The notes under the pieces were generated by a model. That model was not told the origin of the DNA. It worked only from the letters and a program-made list of their open reading frames with translations, and searched no databases. Shown here one piece after another: positions 29,294 to 38,721 of a DNA stretch of 44,957 nt. This DNA comes from Knufia peltigerae (Eukaryota > Ascomycota > Eurotiomycetes > Chaetothyriales > Trichomeriaceae). The stretch covers positions 1 through 44,957 of the forward strand of contig JAPDRN010000200.1 in the NCBI GenBank assembly GCA_030247855.1, read 5' to 3'. The position numbers and the translations under genes are program-made. How positions within the stretch are numbered: the first letter of the stretch is position 1; each line of letters begins with the position of its first letter.

Positions 29294-29768
29294 CGTTGCT
29301 GAGGACACTTTGAGGGTGTTTTGATTGCGAAATCGAGCAACTGAGCCTTTGGAAGCTTTTCGCCCGTTATTCGAGCAAGTGGCGTGATCTCTGTAGGAAC
29401 TGGTCGTTCTTCAAGAGGGATGCACCAGTCAAACTTATCTGCTGTGATCTTCCTGCTCCTAGGAAAATATCGACCAAGAGATTTACCAAACTACAAGTAC
29501 TGCTTTTTGACCTTGTGGAGTTACCTAGATATACCCGCACAGTAGTTCAATCTCTCCCACATGGGGTCGGATAGGTTCGGTCCCACAGCTGCCGGGCACC
29601 GATCACGGCACTCGGGCGTTTTCTTTTATTTTCAAGTCACAAACGCTTGCCCTGAAGGAGCGTGCCAGGAAACTCACATCAGCCATGTTCTGGACAGTCT
29701 TGTCATTCGAAATAGCCTTCGTCCTGTGATTTGTGGGCGCCCCCGACTTGTCATTTGTTGAAGCCATC
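29294..29768. promoter_or_regulatory. Divergent ADH/monooxygenase promoter
   Basis: This 475-bp region separates the two ATGs. It contains the CGG-N11-CCG palindrome at 29578-29594. No strong TATA box was seen on either side. Confidence 0.5.
29578..29594. promoter_or_regulatory. Gal4-type CGG-N11-CCG site
   Basis: CGG and CCG triplets are separated by exactly 11 bases, the spacing bound by Gal4-like Zn(II)2Cys6 dimers. It is 175 bp before the monooxygenase ATG and 285 bp before the ADH ATG, so one regulator could control both. The only zinc-cluster gene in the window is 28 kb away and damaged. Confidence 0.35.
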
Positions 29769-31547
29769 ATGCTGCCCATCGTTGTAATTGGTGGAGGCCC
29801 AGTTGGACTTGTTTCGTCAATTCTGTTGTCTATGCATGGAATACAGCATACTGTCTTCGAGCAATTCCCGGGTACCTCAATACATCCCAAGGCATGCGGC
29901 TTGAACCAAAGAACAATCGAGATCTTTCGTCAGCTTGGAGTTGAAGAAGACGTCAAGAAACATCGCGCGCCGTTGACATCGGTAAGCAGAACGGCGTGGT
30001 ATACCAGTCTGGGTCCAGATGGTCGTGAAGTATACGGCAGAGAAGCATGGGGAGGGGGAGAGTATGTCGATGAGTATAAGCGCGCCAGCCCAGCCCAGTA
30101 CAGTATGCTGGCTCAGATACGTCTCGAACCGATTCTACAGAAGCGGGCGTTGGAGTTGAACAGTGACGCCATCAGATACAATACAAAAGTCACAAAGGTT
30201 GAAGAGAAGTCCGATCGAGTCATTCTGACTGTGGAGAAGAAAGACGGCAGTCAGGAACAAGTCCACGCAAGCTACGTGCTCGGGGCCGATGGAGGTAGAG
30301 GCCTTGCAGAAAGCATCGGTATCGACTGGCAAGGAGAACAAGACATCGTTGACATGGTCACGGCACACTTCAAAGCCGATCTCACTTCTGTTCATCCAGA
30401 TAAGAGAGTCTTCATCTCCTGGATTATGAATCCGAAGCTGAAAGGGAGCTTGGGAGGTGGCTATCTGTACCATCTGGGTCCTTATTACCCGTCCTGGCAA
30501 ACAAAGGCCGAATGGGTCTATGCTGCCCCAAGACATCCTGACGATCCTGAAAAATTCGACTCTCAATCTATGGTCCAGCGGATCAAACGCAGCTTAGAAC
30601 TGCCCGACCTCGACGTTGAGCTGATGAGCCTAAGTCACTGGATGGTGAATTCCAGGGTCAGTGAACACTACCGGAGCGAAGGAGGCCGTATATTCCTCGT
30701 AGGTGACGCATGCCACCGTGTACCGCCGTGGGGTGCTCTGGGGATGAACACCGGCATCCAAGACGCACACAATCTGATATGGAAGTTGGCTCTCGCCGTC
30801 AAGGCGGAAACGCCTGAAAGTTACGATGCGCTCCTCGATACCTATCAAGAAGAACGCCAACCGATTGCGCAACGAGTTGCCACCAACAGTCTACATAACA
30901 TGAGAAATCACAGCAACATAATGGATAGTGCGGTGGGGATCACAGCCGAGACGACTACGGAGGACAACCTCAGGGCGTTGCACAAATACTTTGACCCCAC
31001 ACACCCAGAGCATCCTGCAAAAAGAGACGCTGTTAAAAAGGCTGGAGAGCTTCTGGATCTCGAATTTCATGCCCCTGGAATTGAGATAGGCTGGTTTTAC
31101 CCTACGGCAGATATCAGTGACGAAGGCAAAGAAAGCCGGCACGACGGGCAACTTCTCGAAAATGGCTCGCTCAATATCACCAAATACCATCCTTCTACCG
31201 TCCCTGGTCATAATCTTCCGCACGCCTGGCTTCAAAGGCAGGGAGAAATGACCTCGACAAGAGACCTGGTCAAACTTGATCGGTTTGTTCTATTGACGCA
31301 AACTGCCGGTATCTGGGATAAAGCAAAGAGTGAGCTCATGGACATCGAAGTCATCGACGGAGAAACAAATTGGACCGACCGCGAAGGTATGTGGGCAGAG
31401 TTCTGCGGAACTGACAAGACTGGAGCAGTTCTTGTTCGACCTGATGGTATTGTAGCCTGGAGAGCCAAGACATTCGACTCTCAAGCTCCGAGCGACTTGC
31501 CAGCATTGATTAGAAAGATCCTGAAGCAAGATAAGTCGGAGGCATAA
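29769..31547 (+). CDS. FAD-dependent aromatic monooxygenase (PheA/TfdB type)
   Basis: 592-aa flavoprotein hydroxylase. GGGPVG at residues 8-13 binds the FAD ADP moiety. The conserved DG motif appears in GADGGRGLAESIGID (about 172-186), and the FAD ribityl site in GDACHRVPPWGALGMNTGIQ DAHNL near 310. The C-terminal 150 residues (HAWLQRQGEM ... LVRPDGIVAWRAK) match the thioredoxin-like domain of phenol hydroxylases. It probably hydroxylates a phenolic substrate with NAD(P)H and O2; the exact substrate cannot be read from sequence. The ATG at 29769 is the first; earlier in-frame codons start at a GTG. No intron. The partner ADH is divergent. The 3' end faces the S33 peptidase gene with about 80 bp between the stops. 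Confidence 0.9.
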   Translation: MLPIVVIGGGPVGLVSSILLSMHGIQHTVFEQFPGTSIHPKACGLNQRTIEIFRQLGVEEDVKKHRAPLTSVSRTAWYTSLGPDGREVYGREAWGGGEYVDEYKRASPAQYSMLAQIRLEPILQKRALELNSDAIRYNTKVTKVEEKSDRVILTVEKKDGSQEQVHASYVLGADGGRGLAESIGIDWQGEQDIVDMVTAHFKADLTSVHPDKRVFISWIMNPKLKGSLGGGYLYHLGPYYPSWQTKAEWVYAAPRHPDDPEKFDSQSMVQRIKRSLELPDLDVELMSLSHWMVNSRVSEHYRSEGGRIFLVGDACHRVPPWGALGMNTGIQDAHNLIWKLALAVKAETPESYDALLDTYQEERQPIAQRVATNSLHNMRNHSNIMDSAVGITAETTTEDNLRALHKYFDPTHPEHPAKRDAVKKAGELLDLEFHAPGIEIGWFYPTADISDEGKESRHDGQLLENGSLNITKYHPSTVPGHNLPHAWLQRQGEMTSTRDLVKLDRFVLLTQTAGIWDKAKSELMDIEVIDGETNWTDREGMWAEFCGTDKTGAVLVRPDGIVAWRAKTFDSQAPSDLPALIRKILKQDKSEA

Positions 31548-31630
31548 GGTTCCAACCAATTATCCAACGCAGGGGGTTGATTTTTAGTATCCAACTAGTT
31601 TCCCCTCCAAAGAAGCATGGCGACTTTGCG

Positions 31631-33639
31631 TTAGGGGAGTCTGAGGCCGTGTTTCCTATACCGCGGCGAGGTTGCAGCCGCGATTTCTGACACTGCTGTC
31701 AAAAGTGTGAGACCATCATCCACATTCGACTGAATTACAGCTGCTCCGGCCGTAGTCCGATTGCTCAAGCCGGTCCAATCACCTATTCCGATGTTTTCAG
31801 AGTACAATGGAAGCTCCGGCTGACAGATTTCGCCAGGTGGAGGGAGATTACTGTCGTTAAAGTAAGCACGAATGACCTTTGCTGTACATAACGAAGGCTG
31901 TGCAATTGAAGTGTGCTATTGTTCCCGTGAGCCTCAGAGATCGAGTGTGGATCTTGCATGACATACCCCGTATCCGTTGTGTTGAAGTACGACACTTCCT
32001 TCGAATCCCGCACTGGTGTTCAGAGCCGATGCCAATGGTGTCACAGGATCGTACGTGTTCCCGATGAACAACACCGGAAAATGAGTCTTGACCCGAAAGT
32101 CGCCCGAGTAAACCTCTTTCGCTTCCTGTCTCCAAGTCGAACAGGCAAACGCATTATCGGTACCGAAGTCCAGACCACCGAATCTGCTCGACGCAGTTAT
32201 CGCGTCGAGGAGTGGTTTAAGGTCTTGAACACTGTCTGCACGAAACGCCTGCTCCCCGCAAGTTATTGCGGCACTGAGATCATCGTCTCCATCATCTGGG
32301 CCGGCGTACCAGGATGAAGCGACATCGAAGAAGCCGGTGAAGTTCCAAGAGAGCATCTCTATGAACCCCTGCGCCAGTTGAGGCCAGTTGGAGGGACTGT
32401 ATAGTGCCAAAACGATGGCTGTCTTGACCTTGCCGTACGTGGCCGTCTGAAGGCCTTGACTAGAAATATAGGGAACCGGATTGTACTTGAGCGCTACAAG
32501 GAAGTCATCAACAACTGATTGCATCTGCTTGGCAGTCGAGTATAACTCGGCCAGCGGACAGACGGTCGGAGTCGCCACACAACCTGAGAAGATGGCATCG
32601 TAAGTGTCGTCCATGTTGATCGGGCTTTGGATTTCCCTGACCAAGTTAGGGGGCATTCCTGGAGTAACAAGGTGAGTTGACTGACCAGCCTGAATAGTAC
32701 TCGTGCACATTGACGTTACCGTCAAGCACCATTTTATCTACTCTTTCAGGGTACATGGCGGCGAAGGTTGCTCCCAGTAAAGTCCCCCATGAGTAACCTA
32801 TCAATGTCAGTACGACATTGTCGCATTTGATGTTGCCTGATGAGTCTGACCATAGTATCGAAGCAGGCCATCTTCGTTGAGAGCATCAATGATCTGGACC
32901 ATATCGCGAACAACAAAGGCCGTTCCGAGCAGACGTCCGACATCTCCGGTCCTGTTGAGGCAACGTGAAGATCTTATGTTCGAAGCCGCAAATCTTTGTC
33001 CAATTGCCACATCAGAGGCATTGGCCAGTGGTGATGCTGGGCTCAAAGTCTTGCATGCGCCTCCTGGCATGTTACACGAGTAAGGCAAGGTATTGTTTAC
33101 ACCTCTGCCGATTGTCAGCAGTGACTCATTCTGACAAAATCTGGGTGCAAACCTTGGGTCAAAACCGAGAAGGTTGTAGTGACCACCAGTCAAACTGTTC
33201 TTGTCAGCTCGAGTAAGGAGAAAGATATCGTTCAATGTCAACGCCACACTCACGTTAGCCATGAACGCGCATTTGCGATCACGGTTTGAATACCACTTCC
33301 TCCTGGACCCCCGGGATTGAAAATGATACTTCCTTTCACGGGCCGGTTGACCGCGGCAACTTTGACCAGTGTCAGAGTCAAGTTCTCCAATCCTGGCTGA
33401 GTGTAGTCGAGAGGCACATCCAGGTCTGCACATTGCAATGGCATAGCTGTCACGGCGGCCAACTTGGTGCATTTGTCAGTCCACCAGATCCCACGAGCAC
33501 CACCACCGCCTGGAGAGGATACATTTGTGTGGCAGTCAATGCATACATCTCGAGCATGAACCTTAGCACGCTTGATATCATCAGCACTTGCAAGCAATAC
33601 ATCGAGCGCCACAGCAACAAAAAGTGACAAAGCCCTCAT
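31631..33639 (-). CDS. Secreted S33 (tripeptidyl/prolyl aminopeptidase-like) alpha/beta hydrolase
   Basis: Extracellular peptidase of the TAP-like alpha/beta hydrolase group. Six exons (33639-33254, 33194-33153, 33104-32851, 32797-32686, 32636-31967, 31915-31631) give 582 aa. The N-terminus MRALSLFVAVALDVLLASA is a signal peptide; another ATG lies 15 bp upstream in a weaker context. The oxyanion loop region is FNPGGPGGSG, the nucleophile is Ser230 in GYSWGT, the acid is in GNTYDPVTPL, and the base is His489 in GHTSIAQPSLC, the first residue of exon 6. Many Asn glycosylation sites and paired Cys fit secretion. The 48-bp second intron is a multiple of three without stops, so it is easily missed; removing it restores FDPRGVNNTLPYSC. 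Two donors use GTCAG, which is uncommon. Confidence 0.85.
31916..31966 (-). other. S33 peptidase intron 5
   Basis: 51 bp with donor GTATGT and acceptor AATAG, phase 0, joining NGYG to HTSIAQPS and restoring the catalytic His. Confidence 0.8.
32637..32685 (-). other. S33 peptidase intron 4
   Basis: 49 bp with donor GTCAGT, branch CCTAAC and acceptor GTCAG; it splits a Trp codon. Confidence 0.7.
32798..32850 (-). other. S33 peptidase intron 3
   Basis: 53 bp with donor GTCAGA, branch TACTGAC and acceptor GATAG. The join forms the nucleophile elbow GYSWGT. Confidence 0.75.
33105..33152 (-). other. S33 peptidase intron 2 (in frame, stop-free)
   Basis: 48 bp with donor GTTTGC, branch GCTGAC and acceptor GGCAG. 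Its 16 codons are open, but FDPRG continuity shows that it is spliced. Confidence 0.75.
33195..33253 (-). other. S33 peptidase intron 1
   Basis: 59 bp with donor GTGAGT, branch GCTGACA and acceptor AACAG; it splits a Thr codon. Confidence 0.8.
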
Positions 33640-34640
33640 TTTCACTGTAAGCATGCAGAAACCAAGAAGAGAATGAGGTCGAAGTGAAGAAGTCGGGTAA
33701 ACGTATAGGTCTTGGTCTATGTGCCGCAAATTTTCGCGCAGCAGACCCTGAATATTCTAACAAAGCATGCCTTTGGCAGTGAATGAAGGGGAAGGCAACA
33801 TTGCTTGCGCCAGAACCCGAAATGTGAACGGTATAATGCCTTTTTTCATTCTTCATTCATATCGCACTCGCGTTATCAGAACTTAGCAAGATTCTTGGGA
33901 AAGTTTGAAGACTGTAAAAGCTACGATGTTCAATCTTTTCGAGACCGATGTCTCGAAGCCATAGGCTCGTTTGGCCTCTTCAATACGATGCTCGTCCAGG
34001 TGTCATCGATGTGTCCGCAATATTTTAGCGATATTATGATGACTTTACGCCATCATGGCCGTGTGGCTCAAAGATAGGTGCATTGAGCATTAAGACAATA
34101 GAGTATCCTAGCCCCGGGCTTTGCCTGTAGGTGTTGATAGAAAGAAATTTCAGCTGGATCAGGCGAGGGTATTTGATACGATGAGCATCAGAATTGAGCC
34201 GCATCTTTAGATACAGGTGGCTCTGTAAGGTTGTCGTACTCCCTTGCCATGAAAGAAGAACGTTGGTACCAGGCTTGGTCATACCACAGGTATATGCAAG
34301 TTTCAAAAGACCCTCTTCGATACTCTGACGACGGAAGGATTTGTCGTGACGTCTACGTACGGTGCTGAGCACCGGCCCCTTATAAATTAGCCCTGATAGC
34401 CCTTGCGGCACGATCTATAGGCATCTCGGCTGTCTATTGGCGATTCCATTTTAGCAGCGATCGTACCTGTCGATCGCCCGAGATATCGATGATGCCATCA
34501 GATTTGCGACACCTTGAACCATATCCATGACGCCGACACTCTGGTAGCTCAGTTCTGTGGACAGTGTCTTTATCACGCGTAAAGTGCTTAGACGCGATGG
34601 AACTTTTCAGTGAACTCCATAGACACGGCGCTGCTCCATC
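33640..34640. other. 1-kb divergent gap, S33 peptidase and kinase-like gene
   Basis: It holds both promoters. Frames up to 125 codons occur but lack signatures. No tRNA or repeat was recognised. Confidence 0.45.
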
Positions 34641-35993
34641 ATGGCCGTAGGAGATGCTGGTCAGGAGCCAACATGTCACATTTTGAACTTCTTCTACGAT
34701 GATGAAGACTCATGTGCACTCACAGCTCTTATCAATGGCGTCCGATTTCACATTATCGTCGATGCGAGTCGGCCTCGAGGATCCGGCTCCGGTGAAGTGT
34801 TCACAGAGTACCTAAAGCGATTGAGGAGCGTGAAGGTCGCCGAGGCCAACATTGACAATGCCACGACCAAAGGAGCAATCACCAAGGGCATCATTGCCGA
34901 AGATGAAGCCATTAGCAAGGGTACTGAGGCTGATCCTAAGTCCGATCGGTCAAGCCCTATGAGAGACGACAAAGATAGCGCCATCGACCTGAGTGCGGAC
35001 AAATACGAGCGACTGAAAGACGCCGGAGATAAAGAGTTGCAGAAAGAGAGTGATGCGGAACTGTGCTTGCAAAATTGGATCCTGGGCGCCTTTGAAGATG
35101 AAACGCGCAGGCTCGCCCCGGGAAACCCATCTTCCAAGAAGCAATCCCTTTACGAATGGTATCATGGAGAGACACACTACTTTGAAGTAGAGTTCAGTGA
35201 CAATCGACTCGCACCTCAAGAGCTGGAAGAAACAGAAGAGCTCCAGAGGAGAATGGAAGAGTTGACCCCTAGGTTGCCAATGCCCAAATATATCAAGGAG
35301 ATGGACTTGCCCTGGATCGGCCCAGAAGACATTGAAGTCTTGTCCGAGATCGTCGACCCGGAACCTGTTCATCCTGGTGCCGTCAAATACAACAATGAAG
35401 TTTATTTCTTCAAACCAGTCGACCCAGATCAACCGCAACCCACCAAACGCGAGATCAAGATGCTTTCAAAGATCGAAACGCTAGGGCTGGGCGACAAAAT
35501 CATGGTGCCTAGACTGTTGGGATTGGTGGCCTTTGAACACAGCACCACGGAGATCATGGGCCTTTTATTGACAAATATTCCCTCGCCGAAACCCCTGACG
35601 ACACTCCTCAGCTCCGAAGTCCCTGAAGAGAAACGACTCCGGTGGGCCGACGAGGCTCAAGATGTGGTGAAAGAACTCCACCAGAAGGGCATCGTGTGGG
35701 GTGATGCTAAAGCTGACAATTTTATGGTGGACGAGGATGACAATCTTTGGATCATCGACTTCGGCGGCAGTTACACTGAAGGTTGGGTTGATCCTGAAGT
35801 CTCCGAGACCAAGGACGGTGATAAGATGGGTCTCGAGAAGATCGTTGACGCCTTGGTAGATCCCGACGAGAACACATTTGATCCGGAGGATGATGCAGAG
35901 GACGACTCGGACTTTGAGCCGACGTCGAAGAAGCGGAAGAGGACAAACGGCACGGAAGATAGCAAGTCTTCGCGAAGAAAAGCCGAGGAGTGA
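34641..35993 (+). CDS. Fungal protein-kinase-like protein
   Basis: 450 aa, single exon. The N-terminal half (HILNFFYDDEDSCALTALI ... YEWYHGETHYFEVEF) matches no domain I can name. The C-terminal half has a kinase-like fold: a possible VAIK-type Lys in VYFFKPVD, then a catalytic loop GIVWGDAKADNFMV (about residues 349-362) and a metal-binding IIDFGGS (about 371-377). The loop uses WGDxKxxN where most kinases have HRDxKxxN, as in atypical and small-molecule kinases. The tail is acidic with a basic KKRKR patch, a likely nuclear signal. Similar proteins are common and multicopy in filamentous fungi, usually without assigned function. The Asp, Asn and DFG residues are intact, so activity is possible. 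Confidence 0.75.
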   Translation: MAVGDAGQEPTCHILNFFYDDEDSCALTALINGVRFHIIVDASRPRGSGSGEVFTEYLKRLRSVKVAEANIDNATTKGAITKGIIAEDEAISKGTEADPKSDRSSPMRDDKDSAIDLSADKYERLKDAGDKELQKESDAELCLQNWILGAFEDETRRLAPGNPSSKKQSLYEWYHGETHYFEVEFSDNRLAPQELEETEELQRRMEELTPRLPMPKYIKEMDLPWIGPEDIEVLSEIVDPEPVHPGAVKYNNEVYFFKPVDPDQPQPTKREIKMLSKIETLGLGDKIMVPRLLGLVAFEHSTTEIMGLLLTNIPSPKPLTTLLSSEVPEEKRLRWADEAQDVVKELHQKGIVWGDAKADNFMVDEDDNLWIIDFGGSYTEGWVDPEVSETKDGDKMGLEKIVDALVDPDENTFDPEDDAEDDSDFEPTSKKRKRTNGTEDSKSSRRKAEE

Positions 35994-36730
35994 TTGAGAA
36001 CAAACCATGTAACCTACAGTAAAGCCTCGAAAACTTGTGGTGTCATTGGGGCGTCATAATTGAACAGGTGAATATGCCTGCAGATCAATATATTCAAGCA
36101 AATATATCTCATAGACCCTAATGGTAGAGAATTATCTGGCGCAATTTGCGAATAACTCTCACCTAGCAAGGCTTGAAAGCTGTACAAAAGTGAGATACGG
36201 TTCAAGGTACAACAGAGTACAGGGGTGGTGGGCTCTGCCGCCCCACGCAAAAGCATCTAACCAGAGATTCCGACCTCACCGAGTGTTCTAACTGTCAACA
36301 CTTCTTCAGAGAATACATACGAGGACGCTCCGGGTGATCAGTTGGTGGGCAGAGGCACACTGCAAAAATGGTACTCAGGAATACGGGGCGAAGGAGCCTT
36401 ACAAAGAAAGTCACCTATTAGTGGTCTTAGCCCGTGGTGTTTAGGCCTCGGCTTACTTGACTTGTATGGTCGATCCCCAAGAGAACTAGGGTTGTCCCTT
36501 TGTTATCATCACATTGACAACCAAACAGGCAGAAACATTCTTTACGACATTTATCCAGCTTTCAACGCTTGGGGATTGAAGAGGCATTTCGTTATGACAT
36601 TTGCTGGGAGTCACTTCACCCCTCATCCAGGCCTCTGCTTCCAAGCTCGGTGAACTGCCACTGGAGTAACTACAAGCAGCCTCTCCTTGCTCTCCTGGTA
36701 CAGACACCACCTCCCAACGATTGTCTGATA
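35994..36730. other. Gap before the lipase gene
   Basis: It may contain an undetected 5' exon for the lipase, whose present N-terminus looks incomplete. The lipase frame stays open to 36569 but has no ATG before 36731. An acceptor-like pyrimidine tract plus ACAG lies at about 36680-36704. Confidence 0.4.
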
Positions 36731-37945
36731 ATGAAGGCTCATACCATACTGAACTCAGTCTTGGCGACTGACAGTATAAGCTTGAGTTACGGGGTGGGAG
36801 CGACACCAGAAGCAGAGTTCACCCTTGGACATGCCTTCTTCCACGAGTTTGGTAACTCATCTAGAGCGGGAGACTTCCACACCATATCAGCCTCGGACAG
36901 CAGGGTACTTCAAGTAACTTCGGACAACAAATATGAGTCCCTCCAGCCATTGGCCATTCACACAAGAACACTTTATTTGAGTCGTCGTGTCCAAACACAT
37001 CTCGGATTGACAGATCAAGATGATGGATGGGAAGACCATCCAGCCAATGTCCCAGATGTATCTAACAAACCAACCGAGATCAATCTGGCCAAGATGTGCA
37101 ACGATGCATACGCTCTGGAGCCATCGGAACCTGACTGGCTGAACAGTTCACTGGGCTTCAATCGCTCAGACAGCTTCGGTTGGGTAGGCGATGGTCTACG
37201 AGGCCATGTCTTCACCGACAAGCGGAACGAGACGGTCATAGTTGCTTTCAAGGGCACCACGATCGACCCACGGGATAAATGGAGAAACAATGATCGATTA
37301 AATGATAATATGCTGTTCAGCTGTTGTTGCGCAAGTCAACGACCTGATCCATTCTGGTACGGCACCGTTTGTGATTGTGATACCGACACGTTTCAATGTA
37401 ATGCAACTTGCATCACTCAAGAGCTTCTCCAGAAGGATCGATACTATCCGACAGCGATTGCTGTCATGCAGAATGTCACTTCCTGGTACCCAAACGCCAC
37501 TTTCTGGGTTACTGGCCATTCTTTAGGTGGTGCGGTAGCTAGTCTGGTTGGCTTGACCTTCAACATGCCGTCTATCGCGTTTGAATCCCCGCCTCAGAGG
37601 TTACCGGCTCAAAGACTGGGAATCGCCATTCCTCCTCACACGGCAGACTACCACGTCGGCAACACGGGAGACCCCGTCTTCATGGGTGCCTGCAACGGAT
37701 ACTTTTCCTCGTGCTCAGTCGCTGGCTATGCATTCGAAAGCCAATGCCATACTGGCAAACGCTGTGTGTACGATACGGTCGGTGATAAGGGCTGGCATTT
37801 GAATATCAACAATCATAGATTGAACGTTGTTATACACGAAGTTCTCGAAGCGTACAATAATACTCCTGTCTGTGAATCTGATGATGAATGTGTGGACTGC
37901 TTTAGCTGGAAATTCAACACCTCACAGACAGTCCATCGTCCTTAA
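36731..37945 (+). CDS. Atg15-like class 3 lipase, short form
   Basis: Class 3 lipase with all the marks of Atg15, the vacuolar phospholipase that breaks autophagic and MVB vesicles. The 404-aa product has EFTLGHAFFHEFGNSS near the start, then LAKMCNDAYALEPSEP, GLRGHVFTDKRNETVIVAFKGTT, a Cys cluster CCCASQRPDPFWYG with CDCDTDTFQC, and nucleophile Ser in VTGHSLGGAVA near residue 264. The acid is in GNTGDPVFMG and the base in NNHRL. It ends soon after CVDCFSWK, without the long Ser-rich tail of many Atg15 proteins. The N-terminal 25 residues (MKAHTILNSVLATDSISL) are only weakly hydrophobic, unlike the transmembrane anchor of true Atg15. It may be a secreted or soluble paralogue, or lack an upstream exon. 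Its stop is 11 bp from the SDR stop. Confidence 0.85.
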   Translation: MKAHTILNSVLATDSISLSYGVGATPEAEFTLGHAFFHEFGNSSRAGDFHTISASDSRVLQVTSDNKYESLQPLAIHTRTLYLSRRVQTHLGLTDQDDGWEDHPANVPDVSNKPTEINLAKMCNDAYALEPSEPDWLNSSLGFNRSDSFGWVGDGLRGHVFTDKRNETVIVAFKGTTIDPRDKWRNNDRLNDNMLFSCCCASQRPDPFWYGTVCDCDTDTFQCNATCITQELLQKDRYYPTAIAVMQNVTSWYPNATFWVTGHSLGGAVASLVGLTFNMPSIAFESPPQRLPAQRLGIAIPPHTADYHVGNTGDPVFMGACNGYFSSCSVAGYAFESQCHTGKRCVYDTVGDKGWHLNINNHRLNVVIHEVLEAYNNTPVCESDDECVDCFSWKFNTSQTVHRP

Positions 37946-37956
37946 ATCGGCCTTCG

Positions 37957-38721
37957 TCACCATGGAATCTCGACAAGGTCTACATTGGCTCCTTTCGTCT
38001 CCCAGAAACAGGCATTCTTGTATCTGCCTTTTTCTGCGACTATCAATCCCACAACAACATTTGCACCTTCCAGTGGATCTCTGGTCCCTCGGTAGCCGTT
38101 GAACGCTGTCTTGCAATGCCCAGGGCTGACAAGTTGGAATTCGACCTTTTGATTCTCGGCCTGTCGACTCGTCTCAATGGTGAGCATATTCAAGGCAGCT
38201 TTTGAGACGCTGTACGGAACAGATACAGTCGGCGGCAAGGCTCCGCTGGAAGCAAGACCTGCCGATCCACGCGCTGACGAAATATTGATGATTGTGCCTG
38301 TCGACTTGCGCAACAGAGGAAGGAAGGCCTGCATCATCAACGCTACCGAGGTTACATTGGTTTCGTACACTCGGGCATAAATGTCTCGCCAGTCGGAATT
38401 TTCCGAAGATGAGGGTATGGCGGCATATCCGGCGTTGTTGACCAAGACATCGAGCCGACCGTACAGGCTTTGCACCAATCCAAAAGCGTCTTGTATGGAC
38501 TCATCAGAAGTGACGTCAAGGACAAGAGGTTCAATAGAAGATTTGATTCCTTTGCCGCGGAGCTCGTCAATCGCCTCCTTTCCTTTGTCTGCAGTTCGAC
38601 AGCCAAGAAGGAACGAGGCACCGGATGTCTTTGAATGACTTGCCAGAGCTTGGATGATGGCAAGACCTATTCCTCGGTTGGCGCCGGTACACAGAATCAC
38701 AAGAGGCGTGCTGTTGGACAT
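37957..38721 (-). CDS. Short-chain dehydrogenase/reductase, carbonyl-reductase-like
   Basis: 254-aa classical SDR. The cofactor motif is TGANRGIG (12-19), followed by the structural NNAG (95-98). The active-site Ser is in INISSARGS (148-149), and YSVSK gives Tyr170 and Lys174. The Arg in GCRTADKG after the second beta strand favours NADPH. It probably reduces a carbonyl substrate that cannot be named. No signal peptide, single exon. It is tail to tail with the Atg15-like lipase; only 11 bp separate the stop codons, so the 3' UTRs must overlap. Confidence 0.9.
   Translation of the reverse strand: MSNSTPLVILCTGANRGIGLAIIQALASHSKTSGASFLLGCRTADKGKEAIDELRGKGIKSSIEPLVLDVTSDESIQDAFGLVQSLYGRLDVLVNNAGYAAIPSSSENSDWRDIYARVYETNVTSVALMMQAFLPLLRKSTGTIINISSARGSAGLASSGALPPTVSVPYSVSKAALNMLTIETSRQAENQKVEFQLVSPGHCKTAFNGYRGTRDPLEGANVVVGLIVAEKGRYKNACFWETKGANVDLVEIPW

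Noticed and set aside
31934..32725. Separate 263-aa protein from the middle of the peptidase locus
   Set aside because: It is exon 5 of the S33 peptidase read through both flanking introns; splicing restores the active-site motifs.
27769..33639. Secondary-metabolite gene cluster
   Set aside because: A dehydrogenase, monooxygenase and peptidase lie together, but there is no polyketide, peptide synthetase, terpene or RiPP backbone gene nearby.
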